Source: Pseudomonas sp. Irchel s3f7 (GTDB taxonomy: Bacteria; Pseudomonadota; Gammaproteobacteria; Pseudomonadales; Pseudomonadaceae). From it: a stretch of DNA of 64,000 nt. The notes under the pieces are model-generated. The model saw nothing but the letters and a program-made list of their open reading frames with translations, made no database searches and was not told the origin of the DNA. The DNA lies in contig NZ_FYDO01000027.1 of NCBI RefSeq assembly GCF_900187615.1, positions 1 through 64,000 on the forward strand, given 5' to 3'. Of this stretch, positions 18,311-27,273 are shown one piece after another; positions within the stretch are counted from its first letter, which is position 1, and the number at the start of each line of letters is the position of its first letter. The position numbers were made by a program, and so were the translations under genes.

Positions 18311-19159
18311 TCAGAACGTCTTGTCGCCGATAATCCCGGCGCGCTCCATCTTGCGATGGCACGGTGGGTAATCCATGACGGCGTAGTGCTGGGTACTGCG
18401 GTTGTCCCAGATAGCGATGCTGTTCGGCTTCCAGCGCCAGCGCACTTGATACTCAGGGATGTACGCCTGGCTGATCAGGTAGCGCAGCAACTCGCCGGCG
18501 CCAGGGTTGGCGTCCTGGCCGAAGCGCACCCGGTCAGGGGTGTGGTAGTTGCTGAAGTGGGTAGTGAAGGCGTTGACGAACAACACCTTCTCGCCGGTTT
18601 CCGGATGGGTGCGCACCACCGGGTGCTCGGCGTCCGGGTACATCGCCTTGAGCGCCAGGCGTTTTTCAATCGGCATGGCGGCACCGAAGCTCGCTTCGAT
18701 GCTGTGGCGGGCACGCAGGTCGGCGATCTTGACCTTCACGTCTTCCGGCAGGTTCGCGTAAGCCGCGACCATGTTGGTCCACATGGTGTCGCCGCCCACG
18801 GGCGGGCATTCCACGCAGCGCAGTACGCAGCCCATCGGCGGTGCTTCGCGCCAGGTGGCGTCGGTGTGCCAGGCGTTTTCGTAGCGGTCCATCGGCTGAT
18901 CCGGCCGCTTGAAGATCTGCACCAGCCCCGGGTGATCCGGATCGCTGCCGGCCACCGGGTGATCTTCCAGCTCGCCGAAGCGACGGGCGAACGCCACGTG
19001 TTCGGCGCGGGAGATGTCCTGATCGCGCAGGAACACCACGCGGTGCTTGAGCAGCTGGGCACGAATCTCGGCAAACAGACCGTCATCATGTATTGCGTCG
19101 GCCAGGTTGACGCCGATCAGTTCGGCGCCAATGCTGTAGGTCAATTGTTCGACTTTCAT
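18311..19159 (-). CDS. TauD/TfdA family Fe(II)/2-oxoglutarate dioxygenase
   Basis: A 282-residue non-heme iron dioxygenase. The first two iron ligands are in WHTDATW (His-X-Asp) and the distal His in WDNRSTQHYAVMDY, followed by the 2-oxoglutarate-binding Arg region near the C-terminus. Length and motifs fit taurine or 2,4-D dioxygenase relatives. The ATG at 19159 was chosen for its AAGGAGCT ribosome site; in-frame codons further upstream would overlap the quinone oxidoreductase. It begins 13 nt after that gene. Hydroxylation of an imported acid, possibly with release of sulfite or an amine, is inferred; taurine itself is not implied. Confidence 0.92.
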   Translation of the reverse strand: MKVEQLTYSIGAELIGVNLADAIHDDGLFAEIRAQLLKHRVVFLRDQDISRAEHVAFARRFGELEDHPVAGSDPDHPGLVQIFKRPDQPMDRYENAWHTDATWREAPPMGCVLRCVECPPVGGDTMWTNMVAAYANLPEDVKVKIADLRARHSIEASFGAAMPIEKRLALKAMYPDAEHPVVRTHPETGEKVLFVNAFTTHFSNYHTPDRVRFGQDANPGAGELLRYLISQAYIPEYQVRWRWKPNSIAIWDNRSTQHYAVMDYPPCHRKMERAGIIGDKTF

Positions 19160-19172
19160 GGCTGGTAGCTCC

Positions 19173-20153
19173 TTAAACGACGAAAATCGACGAGCCGGTA
19201 GTCTTGCGAGATTCAAGATCGCGGTGCGCCTGCACAGCGTCCTGCAGGGCGTAGTGCTGGTTGATCTCGATCTTGATCCGGCCGCTGCCGACGTGGTCGA
19301 ACAACTCGCCCGCCAGGGCGGCTTTTTCGGCCGGGTCGCTGATGTAGTTGGCCAGGGCCGGACGGGTCAGGTACAGCGAACCTTTCATCGCCAGCATCAC
19401 CGGGTCGAACGCCGGGATCGGGCCGGACGCAGTGCCCACGCAGACCATCAGGCCACGGGGTTTCAGCGAATCCAGCGAACCCATGAAGGTGTTCTTGCCA
19501 ACGCTGTCGAACACCACGTTGACGCCCACACCGTCGGTCAATTCGCGAACGCGAGCGGCAACGTCTTCATGGCTGTAATTGATCGTATGGTCGCAACCGT
19601 GAGCGCGGGCGATTTCGGCCTTTTGCTCGGTCGACACCGTACCGATCACGTTCAGGCCCAGCAGCTTGGCCCACTGCGAAACGATCATGCCAACACCACC
19701 GGCGGCGGCGTGCAACAGAATGCTGTCGCCTGGCTTGAAGTCGTAGATGCGGCGCATCAGGTACGAAGACGTCAAGCCACGCATGGTCATCGCGGCGGCG
19801 GTTTCGAAGCTGATGGTTTCTGGCAGCTTGATCAGCGGTGCGGCCGCGATCAGGCGCTCGGTGCTATAGGCACCCAGGGTATTGAGAAAACCGGTGTAGG
19901 TGACGCGATCGCCCACTTGGACGTTGGTCACGCCTTCGCCGATGGCCTGGACCACCCCGGAGGCTTCAACGCCCATGCCGTTCGGCATCGGGATCGGGTA
20001 AGTACCATTGCGGAAGTAGGTGTCGGCATAGTTCAGGCCAACTGCTACGTGGCGAAGACGAACCTGGCCCGGACCGGGATCGCCGACTTCGACGTCCTCG
20101 TAACGTAGGACTTCAGGACCACCGGTTTCGTAAAAGCGTACAGCTTTGGCCAT
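19173..20153 (-). CDS. NADPH:quinone oxidoreductase (zeta-crystallin type)
   Basis: A 326-residue zinc-independent MDR-family reductase. It starts MAKAVRFYETGGPEVL, and the Rossmann motif AAAGGVGMIVSQWAKLLG and DSVGKNTF region match quinone oxidoreductases in order and length. The ATG at 20153 gives the canonical N-terminus; the reading frame runs further upstream without family similarity. It is the first gene of the minus-strand BKACE/TauD unit and faces the PhoD-like gene across 210 bp, so the unit's promoter should be at 20154-20363. Confidence 0.93.
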   Translation of the reverse strand: MAKAVRFYETGGPEVLRYEDVEVGDPGPGQVRLRHVAVGLNYADTYFRNGTYPIPMPNGMGVEASGVVQAIGEGVTNVQVGDRVTYTGFLNTLGAYSTERLIAAAPLIKLPETISFETAAAMTMRGLTSSYLMRRIYDFKPGDSILLHAAAGGVGMIVSQWAKLLGLNVIGTVSTEQKAEIARAHGCDHTINYSHEDVAARVRELTDGVGVNVVFDSVGKNTFMGSLDSLKPRGLMVCVGTASGPIPAFDPVMLAMKGSLYLTRPALANYISDPAEKAALAGELFDHVGSGRIKIEINQHYALQDAVQAHRDLESRKTTGSSIFVV

Positions 20154-20363
20154 TTTTCTTATTCTCCGATCAGCAGGTTGGCGTGGCATCGAATTGCACT
20201 GATTGGACTGTAGGACGAGGCCTGTCGGCACGCTTCTCATCAGACGACAATGGCTTTTCATTTCGTGACAGGCATGACATGACAAGACACGCCCCATTAG
20301 CCTGTCAGCCCTCGACCTGCGCTATCATCGCCCGCCTCTGTGCCCCAAGAGTCTTGAATCCGG

Positions 20364-22283
20364 ATGTCCGCGACGCTGCCACTGCCCGACGAATGCACTT
20401 CCCTGCCACCAGTCCTGGCCGGCCCGCTGTTGCGACGACTGGAGCCCTCGCGTCTGGTGCTGTGGCTGGTCGGCTCGCGGGCACTGGAGCTGACTTTGCG
20501 CGTGCAGGGTATCGGTGACATCCGCCTCGATACGACGCACTGCACCGTGGTGGCGGTGGGCGCCCATGCCTTCGTTCATTTGATCGACGTATCGCTCGAA
20601 ACCGCCCTGCCCTGTGACGAGCGGATCGAATACGACCTGCTCATCGACGGCGTTGAAGGTATCGCCGACTGGGCACCGCACCTGCTGTACGGCGATGCCG
20701 TGCGCCCGGACTTCGTACTGCGCTCACGGGTGGATCAATTGCTGCACGGCTCCTGCCGCAAGCCTCATCACCCGGCGACCGACGGTTTGCTGTGCGTCGA
20801 TGAGCTGTTGGCGCAACAACATGAAGCCCTGGATCGCCCTGCCCTGCTAATCATGACCGGCGATCAGGTTTACGCCGACGATGTCGCGGGGCCGATGCTG
20901 CGGGCGATTCATGCTTTGATCGAGCGACTGGGACTGTTCGAAGAACACCTCGAAGGCGCCGTGGTCAGCGACAGCGCCAAGCTTTACGAACACCCCGCCA
21001 GCTACTACCACCGCGCCGACTTGCTACCGGCGCTGGAGAGCAACGAAACCCTGCGCGATCGGTTTTTCGGTGGTGCACGCAAACCGATTTTCACCAGCAG
21101 CAGTGCCGATAACCACCTGGTGACGTTCGCCGAAGTCATGGCCATGTACTTGCTGGTCTGGTCGTCAACTCCCTGGACCTTGATTGCACCGCAACCACCG
21201 GTACTGACAGCGCAACGCCGCGAGCGCTACGCGCTGGAGCAGACGTACATCGATGGCTTCAAGGCCGGGCTGGGCAACGTCGCCCGGGCATTGGCGCACA
21301 TGCCGACGCTGATGATTTTCGACGACCACGACATTACCGATGACTGGAATCTTTCCGCGCAATGGGAAGAAACGGCCTACGGCCATCCGTTCTCCAAACG
21401 CATCATCGGCAATGCGTTGATTGCCTACATGCTGTGCCAGGGCTGGGGCAACAACCCGGACGCCTTCCGTGACGTCGTGGAGAAGGCCCGCGCGTTCAGT
21501 GCCACCGGGCACGACCGCTACCTCGACAGCCCGGTTCAGGACGACTTGATCGATGACCTGCTGAAGTTTCAAAACTGGCATTTTGTACTGCCCACCACCC
21601 CGGCGGTCGTCGTTGTCGACACCCGAACCCGGCGCTGGCGCAGCGAGATGAACCTCAAGCAACCCTCCGGCCTGCTGGACTGGGAAGCCCTCAGCGAACT
21701 GCAACAGGAACTGCTGGACCATCCGAGCGCCATCATCGTTTCGCCGGCGCCGATCTTCGGCGTCAAACTGATCGAAACCGTGCAGCGGGTGTTCAGTTGG
21801 TGCGGTTTCCCCCTGCTGGTGGACGCGGAAAACTGGATGGCCCATCGCGGTGCCGCGCAAGTGATCCTGAACATCTTCCGCCACTCGCGCACACCGGGAA
21901 ACTACGTGGTGCTGTCGGGGGATGTGCATTACTCCTTCGTCTACGAAGTGCTGATCCGCCATCGCAAGGCCGGTCCGAAAATCTGGCAGATCACCAGCAG
22001 CGGCATCAAGAACGAGTTCCCGCCAACCCTGCTGGAGTGGTTCGACCGCCTCAACCGCTGGCTGTATTCGCCGCGCTCACCGCTGAACTGGCTGACCAAA
22101 CGTCGGCGCATGCGCATCGTGCCGCACGTGCCGGAACATGCTGAAGCGGGCGAACGGTTATGGAATTCAGCGGGGATCGGCCAAGTGTTTTTCAATGACA
22201 GCGGCCAGCCGCAGGATATCTTTCAGCACAATTCGAATGGCTCGCCGAAGACACGAATGGTCGCACCCGAAAGCGATGATTGA
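20364..22283 (+). CDS. PhoD-like metallophosphatase-family protein
   Basis: A 639-residue protein of the alkaline phosphatase D/metallophosphatase fold. Metal-ligand motifs are present in order: GSCRKPH, ALLIMTGDQVYADD, LMIFDDHDITDDWN and VVLSGDVHYSF. PhoD phosphodiesterases are normally exported by Tat; this one begins MSATLPLPDECTSLPP with no signal peptide or twin-arginine motif, so it is probably cytosolic, as in several long PhoD-like Pseudomonas proteins of unknown substrate. The long central insertion (about residues 190-300) is unlike classical PhoD. It is followed after 36 nt by a truncated P-loop gene on the same strand. Confidence 0.85.
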   Translation: MSATLPLPDECTSLPPVLAGPLLRRLEPSRLVLWLVGSRALELTLRVQGIGDIRLDTTHCTVVAVGAHAFVHLIDVSLETALPCDERIEYDLLIDGVEGIADWAPHLLYGDAVRPDFVLRSRVDQLLHGSCRKPHHPATDGLLCVDELLAQQHEALDRPALLIMTGDQVYADDVAGPMLRAIHALIERLGLFEEHLEGAVVSDSAKLYEHPASYYHRADLLPALESNETLRDRFFGGARKPIFTSSSADNHLVTFAEVMAMYLLVWSSTPWTLIAPQPPVLTAQRRERYALEQTYIDGFKAGLGNVARALAHMPTLMIFDDHDITDDWNLSAQWEETAYGHPFSKRIIGNALIAYMLCQGWGNNPDAFRDVVEKARAFSATGHDRYLDSPVQDDLIDDLLKFQNWHFVLPTTPAVVVVDTRTRRWRSEMNLKQPSGLLDWEALSELQQELLDHPSAIIVSPAPIFGVKLIETVQRVFSWCGFPLLVDAENWMAHRGAAQVILNIFRHSRTPGNYVVLSGDVHYSFVYEVLIRHRKAGPKIWQITSSGIKNEFPPTLLEWFDRLNRWLYSPRSPLNWLTKRRRMRIVPHVPEHAEAGERLWNSAGIGQVFFNDSGQPQDIFQHNSNGSPKTRMVAPESDD

Positions 22284-22319
22284 GCGCAAAAACCCTCCTA
22301 CAGTTGATCGGTATCGCTC

Positions 22320-22607
22320 ATGGACCTCACCCGAACGCTGATCATTGGTAACTCCGGCTCGGGCAAAAGCTGGCTCGCGCAGCAACTGGCCGGGCCACTG
22401 CAAGCGACCTGGGTCGACCTGGATTCGCTTCATTGGCTGAGCGACGAACACAGCATCGCCCGACCCCGCGCCGAAGCCTTGGGCATGGCGCGGATCGCGG
22501 CCGATGAAGAACGCTGGGTGATCGAAGGGTTTGGCGGTTCAAGGATTCAGTTGATGGACCGGGTTCAAATCATGGATCTCGCTAAAATAATTCGGCTCAG
22601 CGATTGA
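22320..22607 (+). pseudogene. Truncated P-loop (adenylate-kinase-like) NTPase
   Basis: A 95-residue remnant. It starts MDLTRTLIIGNSGSGKSWLA with a perfect Walker A (GNSGSGKS), continues through WVDLDSLHW and EERWVIEGFGGSRIQLMDR, the order seen in the ~170-190-residue adenylate-kinase-like P-loop family, then departs into IMDLAKIIRLSD and stops. The second half, with the lid arginines and nucleotide-binding C-terminus, is missing. The break falls just before the yefM-yoeB module, suggesting that gain of that module or a linked deletion removed the 3' half. A short functional variant is unlikely but not excluded. Confidence 0.7.
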
Positions 22608-22683
22608 TCATCTTCACATCGGTCTATCAGACAAGGACTACGCCGCTCACAGAAACGTCCCGATGAGGTTTCGTCCACACTCA

Positions 22684-22759
22684 GTACAAACGTTCATGCG
22701 CAAAAGCAAAAACGACCACTGAGAGGTATCGCCTTGTCATCCTGTACTCATTTCTGTAC
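22684..22759 (+). promoter_or_regulatory. Candidate YefM operator/promoter region
   Basis: GTACA (22684-22688) and two direct TGTAC half-sites (22743-22747, 22755-22759) lie upstream of yefM. YefM-YoeB is known in E. coli to autoregulate through palindromes with a TGTACA core; the spacing here differs, so this is a candidate only. Confidence 0.4.
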
Positions 22760-22787
22760 GTTCTTTGCATCAAGCGAGGACTGCACC

Positions 22788-23042
22788 ATGCAAACCATTA
22801 ACTACACCACCGCACGCGCACACTTGGCAGAGACCATGGATCGGGTCAACGAGGACCAAGCACCATTGCTGGTCACCCGTCAGAAAGGTGAACCGGTGGT
22901 GATGATGTCCCTGGCGGAATACAACGCCCTTGAAGAGACCGCCTACCTGCTTCGCTCCCCCGCCAATGCTGAACGCCTGATCAAATCAATCGGCAACCTG
23001 CGGGCCGGAAAAACCAAAGCCAGGCAACTTATCGAAGAATGA
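22788..23042 (+). CDS. yefM: YefM antitoxin (Phd/YefM family)
   Basis: An 84-residue Phd/YefM antitoxin. MQTINYTTARAHLAETMDRV is the DNA-binding N-terminal domain, PVVMMSLAEYNALEETAYLL is the family hallmark, and the C-terminal tail binds and neutralises YoeB. The ATG at 22788 gives the canonical start; an upstream in-frame TTG would add an unrelated leader. Its last codons overlap the yoeB start (ATGA), standard for the module. The complex should repress its own promoter. Confidence 0.95.
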   Translation: MQTINYTTARAHLAETMDRVNEDQAPLLVTRQKGEPVVMMSLAEYNALEETAYLLRSPANAERLIKSIGNLRAGKTKARQLIEE

Positions 23043-23293
23043 AAACCGAGTTCACTCCTGAAGGCTGGGACGACTATCTTTGGTTCCAGCAAAACGACAA
23101 GGCGGGGCTCAAACGAATCAACTTGTTGATCAAGTCAATTCAGCGCGAGCCGTTCGATGGCCCGGGAAAACCAGAGCCACTCAAACACAATCTGAGTGGC
23201 TTCTGGTCACGACGAATTACCGCTGAGCATCGCTTGGTCTACACCATCGAGGACGGAGAGTTACGCATCGTAATGTGCAGATACCATTACTGA
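23039..23293 (+). CDS. yoeB: YoeB ribosome-dependent mRNA interferase
   Basis: An 84-residue toxin identical in length to E. coli YoeB. It cleaves mRNA in the ribosomal A site. The key residues of the family are in place: Glu46 (PGKPEPLKHN), Arg65 (AEHRLVY), and the C-terminal His83-Tyr84 (CRYHY). The gene is intact and translationally coupled to yefM. It ends 8 nt from the convergent ArgD-like gene, leaving no room for a terminator between them. The module replaces the 3' part of the preceding P-loop gene. Confidence 0.95.
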   Translation: MKTEFTPEGWDDYLWFQQNDKAGLKRINLLIKSIQREPFDGPGKPEPLKHNLSGFWSRRITAEHRLVYTIEDGELRIVMCRYHY

Positions 23294-23301
23294 AGCCATC
23301 C

Positions 23302-24477
23302 TCACGCCGCTTTCACAACACGACTCACCCCTCTGACAATCATCTCCACCTCCCGCTCATCAAGGGTCAACGGCGGCAGCAGCCGAATGGTTTGCCCACG
23401 CGTCACGTTGATCAGCAAGGCATGATCCCGCGCGGCGATCAGGCTCAGGTCGCGGATCGGTTGCTTGAGTTCGATGCCGATCATCAGGCCCTGCCCACGG
23501 ATCGCCGAGACGTTCGGGTGGTCCGCCAATTCCATGCGCAATCTGCTCAGCAAATGTTCGCCCTGAAGCCGGGCGTTTTCCAGCAGGCCTTGTTCTTCGA
23601 TGATATCCAGCACGGTGCAACCGACCCGACAGGCCAGCGGATTGCCACCGAAGGTGCTGCCGTGGCTGCCGGGCGTGAACAGGTCGGCGGCTTTGCCACG
23701 GGCCAGGCAGGCACCAATCGGCACGCCGTTGCCCAGGCCCTTGGCCAAGGTCATGACGTCCGGGACGATACCTTCGTGCTGAAACGCGAACCACTGGCCG
23801 GTGCGGCCGATGCCGGTCTGGATTTCGTCGAGCATCAGCAGCCACGAGCGCCGGTTGCACAGTTCGCGCACGGCTTTCAGGTAACCGGGCGGCGCCAGTT
23901 GCACGCCGCTCTCGCCCTGAATCGGTTCCATCAGGATCGCCACGATGCGCGAGCCATGCGCCTGCTGCACGCGATCCAACGCCTTCAGGTCGCCGAACGG
24001 CACCTTGATGAAATCCCCCGGCAATTTGTTGAAGCCCAGGCGCACGGCCGGGCCGTCACTGGCGGATAACGTGCCGAGGGTGCGCCCATGAAACGCATTC
24101 TCCATGACCACCACCAGCGGTTGCTCGATGCCTTTGTGCCAGCCATGCAAGCGCGCAATCTTCAGTGCTGTTTCGTTGGCCTCGGCACCGGAGTTGTTGA
24201 AGAACGCCCGGTCCATGCCCGACAACGCCGTCAATTTCTGCGCCAGCCGCTGTTGCCAGTCGATGCTGTAGAGGTTGGAGGTGTGCAACAGCAACCCGGC
24301 CTGCTCCGTGATGGCGGCGACGATTTTCGGATGGGAATGGCCGACGTTGGTTACCGCCACGCCTGCAACCGCGTCCAGGTATTCACGCCCGGCCTGATCC
24401 CACAGGCGTGTGCCCAGGCCCTTGTTGAAGCTCAGGGCAAGCGGTTGGTAAGTGCTCATCAGGCAGGCGGCGGTCAT
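23302..24477 (-). CDS. Class III aminotransferase, acetylornithine aminotransferase-like
   Basis: A ~391-residue fold-type I PLP enzyme. It shows the N-terminal LWDQAGREYLDAVAGVAVTNVGHSHP, the NSGAEANETALKIAR motif, LDEIQTGIGRTGQ, and the PLP lysine in VMTLAKGLGNGVPIGA. This order and length fit ArgD/AstC-type acetylornithine or succinylornithine aminotransferases, moving the delta-amino group to 2-oxoglutarate. Starts at 24477 and 24459 are both possible. It is not beside other arg genes; a divergent LysR regulator 100 bp away probably controls it. A second, catabolic paralogue is likely elsewhere in such a genome. Confidence 0.88.
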   Translation of the reverse strand: MTAACLMSTYQPLALSFNKGLGTRLWDQAGREYLDAVAGVAVTNVGHSHPKIVAAITEQAGLLLHTSNLYSIDWQQRLAQKLTALSGMDRAFFNNSGAEANETALKIARLHGWHKGIEQPLVVVMENAFHGRTLGTLSASDGPAVRLGFNKLPGDFIKVPFGDLKALDRVQQAHGSRIVAILMEPIQGESGVQLAPPGYLKAVRELCNRRSWLLMLDEIQTGIGRTGQWFAFQHEGIVPDVMTLAKGLGNGVPIGACLARGKAADLFTPGSHGSTFGGNPLACRVGCTVLDIIEEQGLLENARLQGEHLLSRLRMELADHPNVSAIRGQGLMIGIELKQPIRDLSLIAARDHALLINVTRGQTIRLLPPLTLDEREVEMIVRGVSRVVKAA

Positions 24478-24579
24478 GACATCAAGCTCCAGCAAGGGTC
24501 GGTGTTTTTGCAGTATGGTTAGCCACCCGAGCTGGATAAACGCGATAAAACTTCAATCATCTTCAACCATGGATTGATA

Positions 24580-25485
24580 ATGGACCTGTTCCAGGCAATG
24601 ACCGTTTACGTGAAAGTGGTGGAAGCCGGCAGCATGACGGCCGCTGCCTTGCAGTGCGAAATGTCCACGACCATGGTCGGTAATCACCTCAAGGCGCTGG
24701 AGCAACGCCTGGGTGTGCGTCTGCTCAACCGGACAACGCGACGCCAGCGGCTCACCGAGTTCGGCGCGGCGTACTACCAGCGCTGCCTGGAAGTGCTGGG
24801 CTTGGTGGCCGATTCCGAGCGGTTGGCCGAACAGGCCCTCGACGAACCAAGCGGCACACTGCGCATCACCGCGCCGCTGACCTTCGGCACTGAACGCCTG
24901 GCCCCGGCCCTGAGCGAGTTCAGCCTGCACAACCCGCGGGTGAAACTGGACGTCACGCTGACCAATCGACGCCCGGACCTGCTCGAAAACGGACTCGACG
25001 TGGCTTTCCGCCTCGGCGAGCTCGAAGCCTCCAACCTGATCGCCCGGCCGCTGATCGACTACACGCTGACCATGTGCGCATCACCGGCGTACCTGGCACG
25101 CCGGGGCACCCCGCAAATACCTGAAGACCTGCAACACCACGACTGTCTGTCGTTCGCCTATCCGGCCGGTGATGACTGGCATTCGGTGGAAAAGGAATGG
25201 CGCCTGGCCGGACCGGACGGCGACGTTCTGGTGGCGGTCAGTGGTCCGATGTTGATCAACAGTTCGGCCGGGCTGCATCAAGCTGCGCGCACCGGCATGG
25301 GCATCGTGATGCTGCCTGACGCCCTGGTCGAACAAGATCTCAGGGACGGAAAATTGCTGGCCCTGATGCCGGATTACTGTCCACCGAGCCGTCCGATGAA
25401 CCTGATGTACGCACAGGATCGTTACCGCTTGCCAAAATTGCGCCGTTTCGTCGATTTCGCCCTGCAGATGTGGGGCAAACACTAG
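24580..25485 (+). CDS. LysR-family transcriptional regulator
   Basis: A 301-residue LTTR with the N-terminal winged HTH (MDLFQAMTVYVKVVEAGSMTAAALQ, LEQRLGVRLLNRTTRR) and an effector-binding domain from about residue 90. It belongs to the large CrgA/DsbA-regulator-like subgroup common in Pseudomonas. The ATG at 24580 is preferred over an in-frame TTG two codons upstream. It is divergently placed relative to the ArgD-like aminotransferase, the classical arrangement for an LTTR and its target; the effector is unknown. Confidence 0.92.
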   Translation: MDLFQAMTVYVKVVEAGSMTAAALQCEMSTTMVGNHLKALEQRLGVRLLNRTTRRQRLTEFGAAYYQRCLEVLGLVADSERLAEQALDEPSGTLRITAPLTFGTERLAPALSEFSLHNPRVKLDVTLTNRRPDLLENGLDVAFRLGELEASNLIARPLIDYTLTMCASPAYLARRGTPQIPEDLQHHDCLSFAYPAGDDWHSVEKEWRLAGPDGDVLVAVSGPMLINSSAGLHQAARTGMGIVMLPDALVEQDLRDGKLLALMPDYCPPSRPMNLMYAQDRYRLPKLRRFVDFALQMWGKH

Positions 25486-25551
25486 CCGCCACAATACTCA
25501 TGCACTAATCTGCCGCTTATCAGCCAGACATCAGGACGCAGGGAGAGCGAG

Positions 25552-26565
25552 ATGGGTGAGGCATCGAGTATCGAGCCGTTTAAATTCAACGTGTCGGACA
25601 TGAACGACGACATGTTGCACACCATCCTGGAGCTGGTCAGCGACGGGATCTGGGACTGAAACGCCAACACCGGTTTCGTCTACCGCACAGCGCGGTGGTA
25701 CGAGATGCTCGGCTATACGCCTCACTCCCTGGACAACAACGTCTTGACCTGGGAGAACCTCATCCACCCCGAGGATTACCCGCGGGTCATGGCCGTGTTT
25801 GACGACTACCTGAGCGAGCGGGCGCCGGGTTATCAAGCCGAGTATCGCTGCCGCATGCAGGACGGCCAATACCTCTGGATCGAAGACCGCGGCCACATCC
25901 TGGCGCGCAATGCTGACGGCTCGGTGGCGCGGATGATCGGCGCCCACCGCAGCATCGAAGACAAGCGACGCCTGTTCGAAGAACTCGAACGGCGCAATCA
26001 CTCCCTCGAAGCACTGATTGAAGAGCGCACCCGCGAATTGTCGCGGGTCAATCTGCAGCTACAGCTGCAACTCGATGAAAACCGCAAGCTGGCGCAAACC
26101 GACACCCTGACGTGCATCGCCAATCGCTATCGCCTGGAACAGGTGCTGCCCCAGGCCTGCGAGCGCGCCCAACGCTTTCGCGAGCCACTGTCGCTGATTG
26201 CCATGGACATCGACGACTTCAAAATCATCAACGATCACTACGGTCATGCCTTGGGTGACGCTGCCCTGGTGCATGTGGTCGACAACGTGAAGCGCTTCGT
26301 GCGCGCAGGCGACTTGTTGGCGCGATGGGGTGGCGACGAATTCATCATGACGCTGCCCAACACGTCGCTGGCCGAAGCCAGAACCCTGGCCGAGAAAATC
26401 CGCCACGGCCTTGTGGATTTGCTGCCAGTCGGCGATTTCAACGTGACCATGAGCTTCGGCGTGGTCCAGCGCTTCGACGATGAACAGCAAACCGGCCTGA
26501 TGGCCCGGGCCGATCAGGCGCTGTATCGGTCGAAAATCGCCGGCAAGAATGTGATCTCCGGATAA
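25552..26565 (+). pseudogene. PAS-GGDEF diguanylate cyclase interrupted by in-frame TGA
   Basis: Read through a stop, this is a ~337-residue PAS/PAC-coiled-coil-GGDEF protein. It begins at ATG 25552 and reads ...ELVSDGIWD, then TGA at 25657-25659, then NANTGFVYRTARWYEMLGY in the same frame. PAS domains of this type usually read DGIWDWNA here, so the TGA most simply comes from a TGG Trp codon. Downstream, the cyclase domain is intact: WGGDEF, with an RAGD inhibitory-site motif exactly five residues before it. An internal ATG at 25705 could yield a protein lacking the first part of the PAS domain. It is either a recent nonsense mutation or a sequence error. Confidence 0.85.
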
Positions 26566-26568
26566 CGC

Positions 26569-27273
26569 CTACCTCCCCGCCTTCACCAACACCGGTTTGT
26601 CCTGATAACGCTCGGGGTACAGCTGTTTGAGCTGCGCCACTTTCGGCAAATCGTTGATCACGATATACGGATAGGTCGGATGCTCGGTGAGAAAGTCCTG
26701 ATGCTCCTCCTCTGCCGGGTAGAAGCCGTTGAAAGTTTCCAGTTTGGTCACGATGGGTTTACTGAACGACTTGGCCGCGTCGAGTTGGGCGATGTAGGCC
26801 TGCGCGACTTTTTGCTGCTCGGCGCTTTGGGGGAAAAGGGCTGAACGATATTGAGTCCCGGTGTCGGGGCCCTGACGGTTGAGTTCGGTCGGGTTATGGG
26901 CCACCGAAAAGTAGATTTGCAGCAGCGTGCCGTAGCTGACCTGGCTCGGATCGAAGGTCACCTCGACCGATTCCGCGTGCCCGGTATTGCCATCGCTGAC
27001 CCGCTCGTACTGCGCGGTGTTGGCCGCACCACCGGCATACCCGGAGACCGCGTTTTTAACGCCTTTGACATGCTGGAACACCCCTTGGACACCCCAGAAA
27101 CAACCGCCTGCAAAAACTGCGGTTTCGCTGCGCGCCTGGGTGCTTTCGTCGAGTGTCGGTGGCGGCAGCAGGACAGCCTCTGCCGCGCCGAAAGAAAGCG
27201 CCGAGCATTGCCCGATAACGCCGGCAGCAACCATTGCCAACAACGTGCGACGCCACGTGAAAAGATTTTTCAT
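26569..27273 (-). CDS. msrA: Peptide methionine sulfoxide reductase MsrA, exported
   Basis: A 234-residue MsrA, reducing methionine-S-sulfoxide. The active-site motif is AVFAGGCFWGVQ, followed by VSGYAGG and the HAESVEVTFDP region. An N-terminal segment (MKNLFTWRRTLLAMVAAGVIGQCSA) adds ~45 residues over cytosolic MsrA and looks like a signal peptide, so the enzyme should act in the periplasm. Its start overlaps the msrB stop by 4 nt. It ends 3 nt from the convergent GGDEF gene. Confidence 0.93.
   Translation of the reverse strand: MKNLFTWRRTLLAMVAAGVIGQCSALSFGAAEAVLLPPPTLDESTQARSETAVFAGGCFWGVQGVFQHVKGVKNAVSGYAGGAANTAQYERVSDGNTGHAESVEVTFDPSQVSYGTLLQIYFSVAHNPTELNRQGPDTGTQYRSALFPQSAEQQKVAQAYIAQLDAAKSFSKPIVTKLETFNGFYPAEEEHQDFLTEHPTYPYIVINDLPKVAQLKQLYPERYQDKPVLVKAGR

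Noticed and set aside
23302..24477. Linking the ArgD-like aminotransferase to the KamA/ATP-grasp cluster
   Set aside because: It lies 7 kb away beyond several unrelated transcription units and has its own divergent LysR regulator.
25657..25659. TGA read as selenocysteine in the GGDEF gene
   Set aside because: The position is a conserved Trp in this PAS type, not Cys, and I see no SECIS-like stem directly after it. A nonsense change is simpler.
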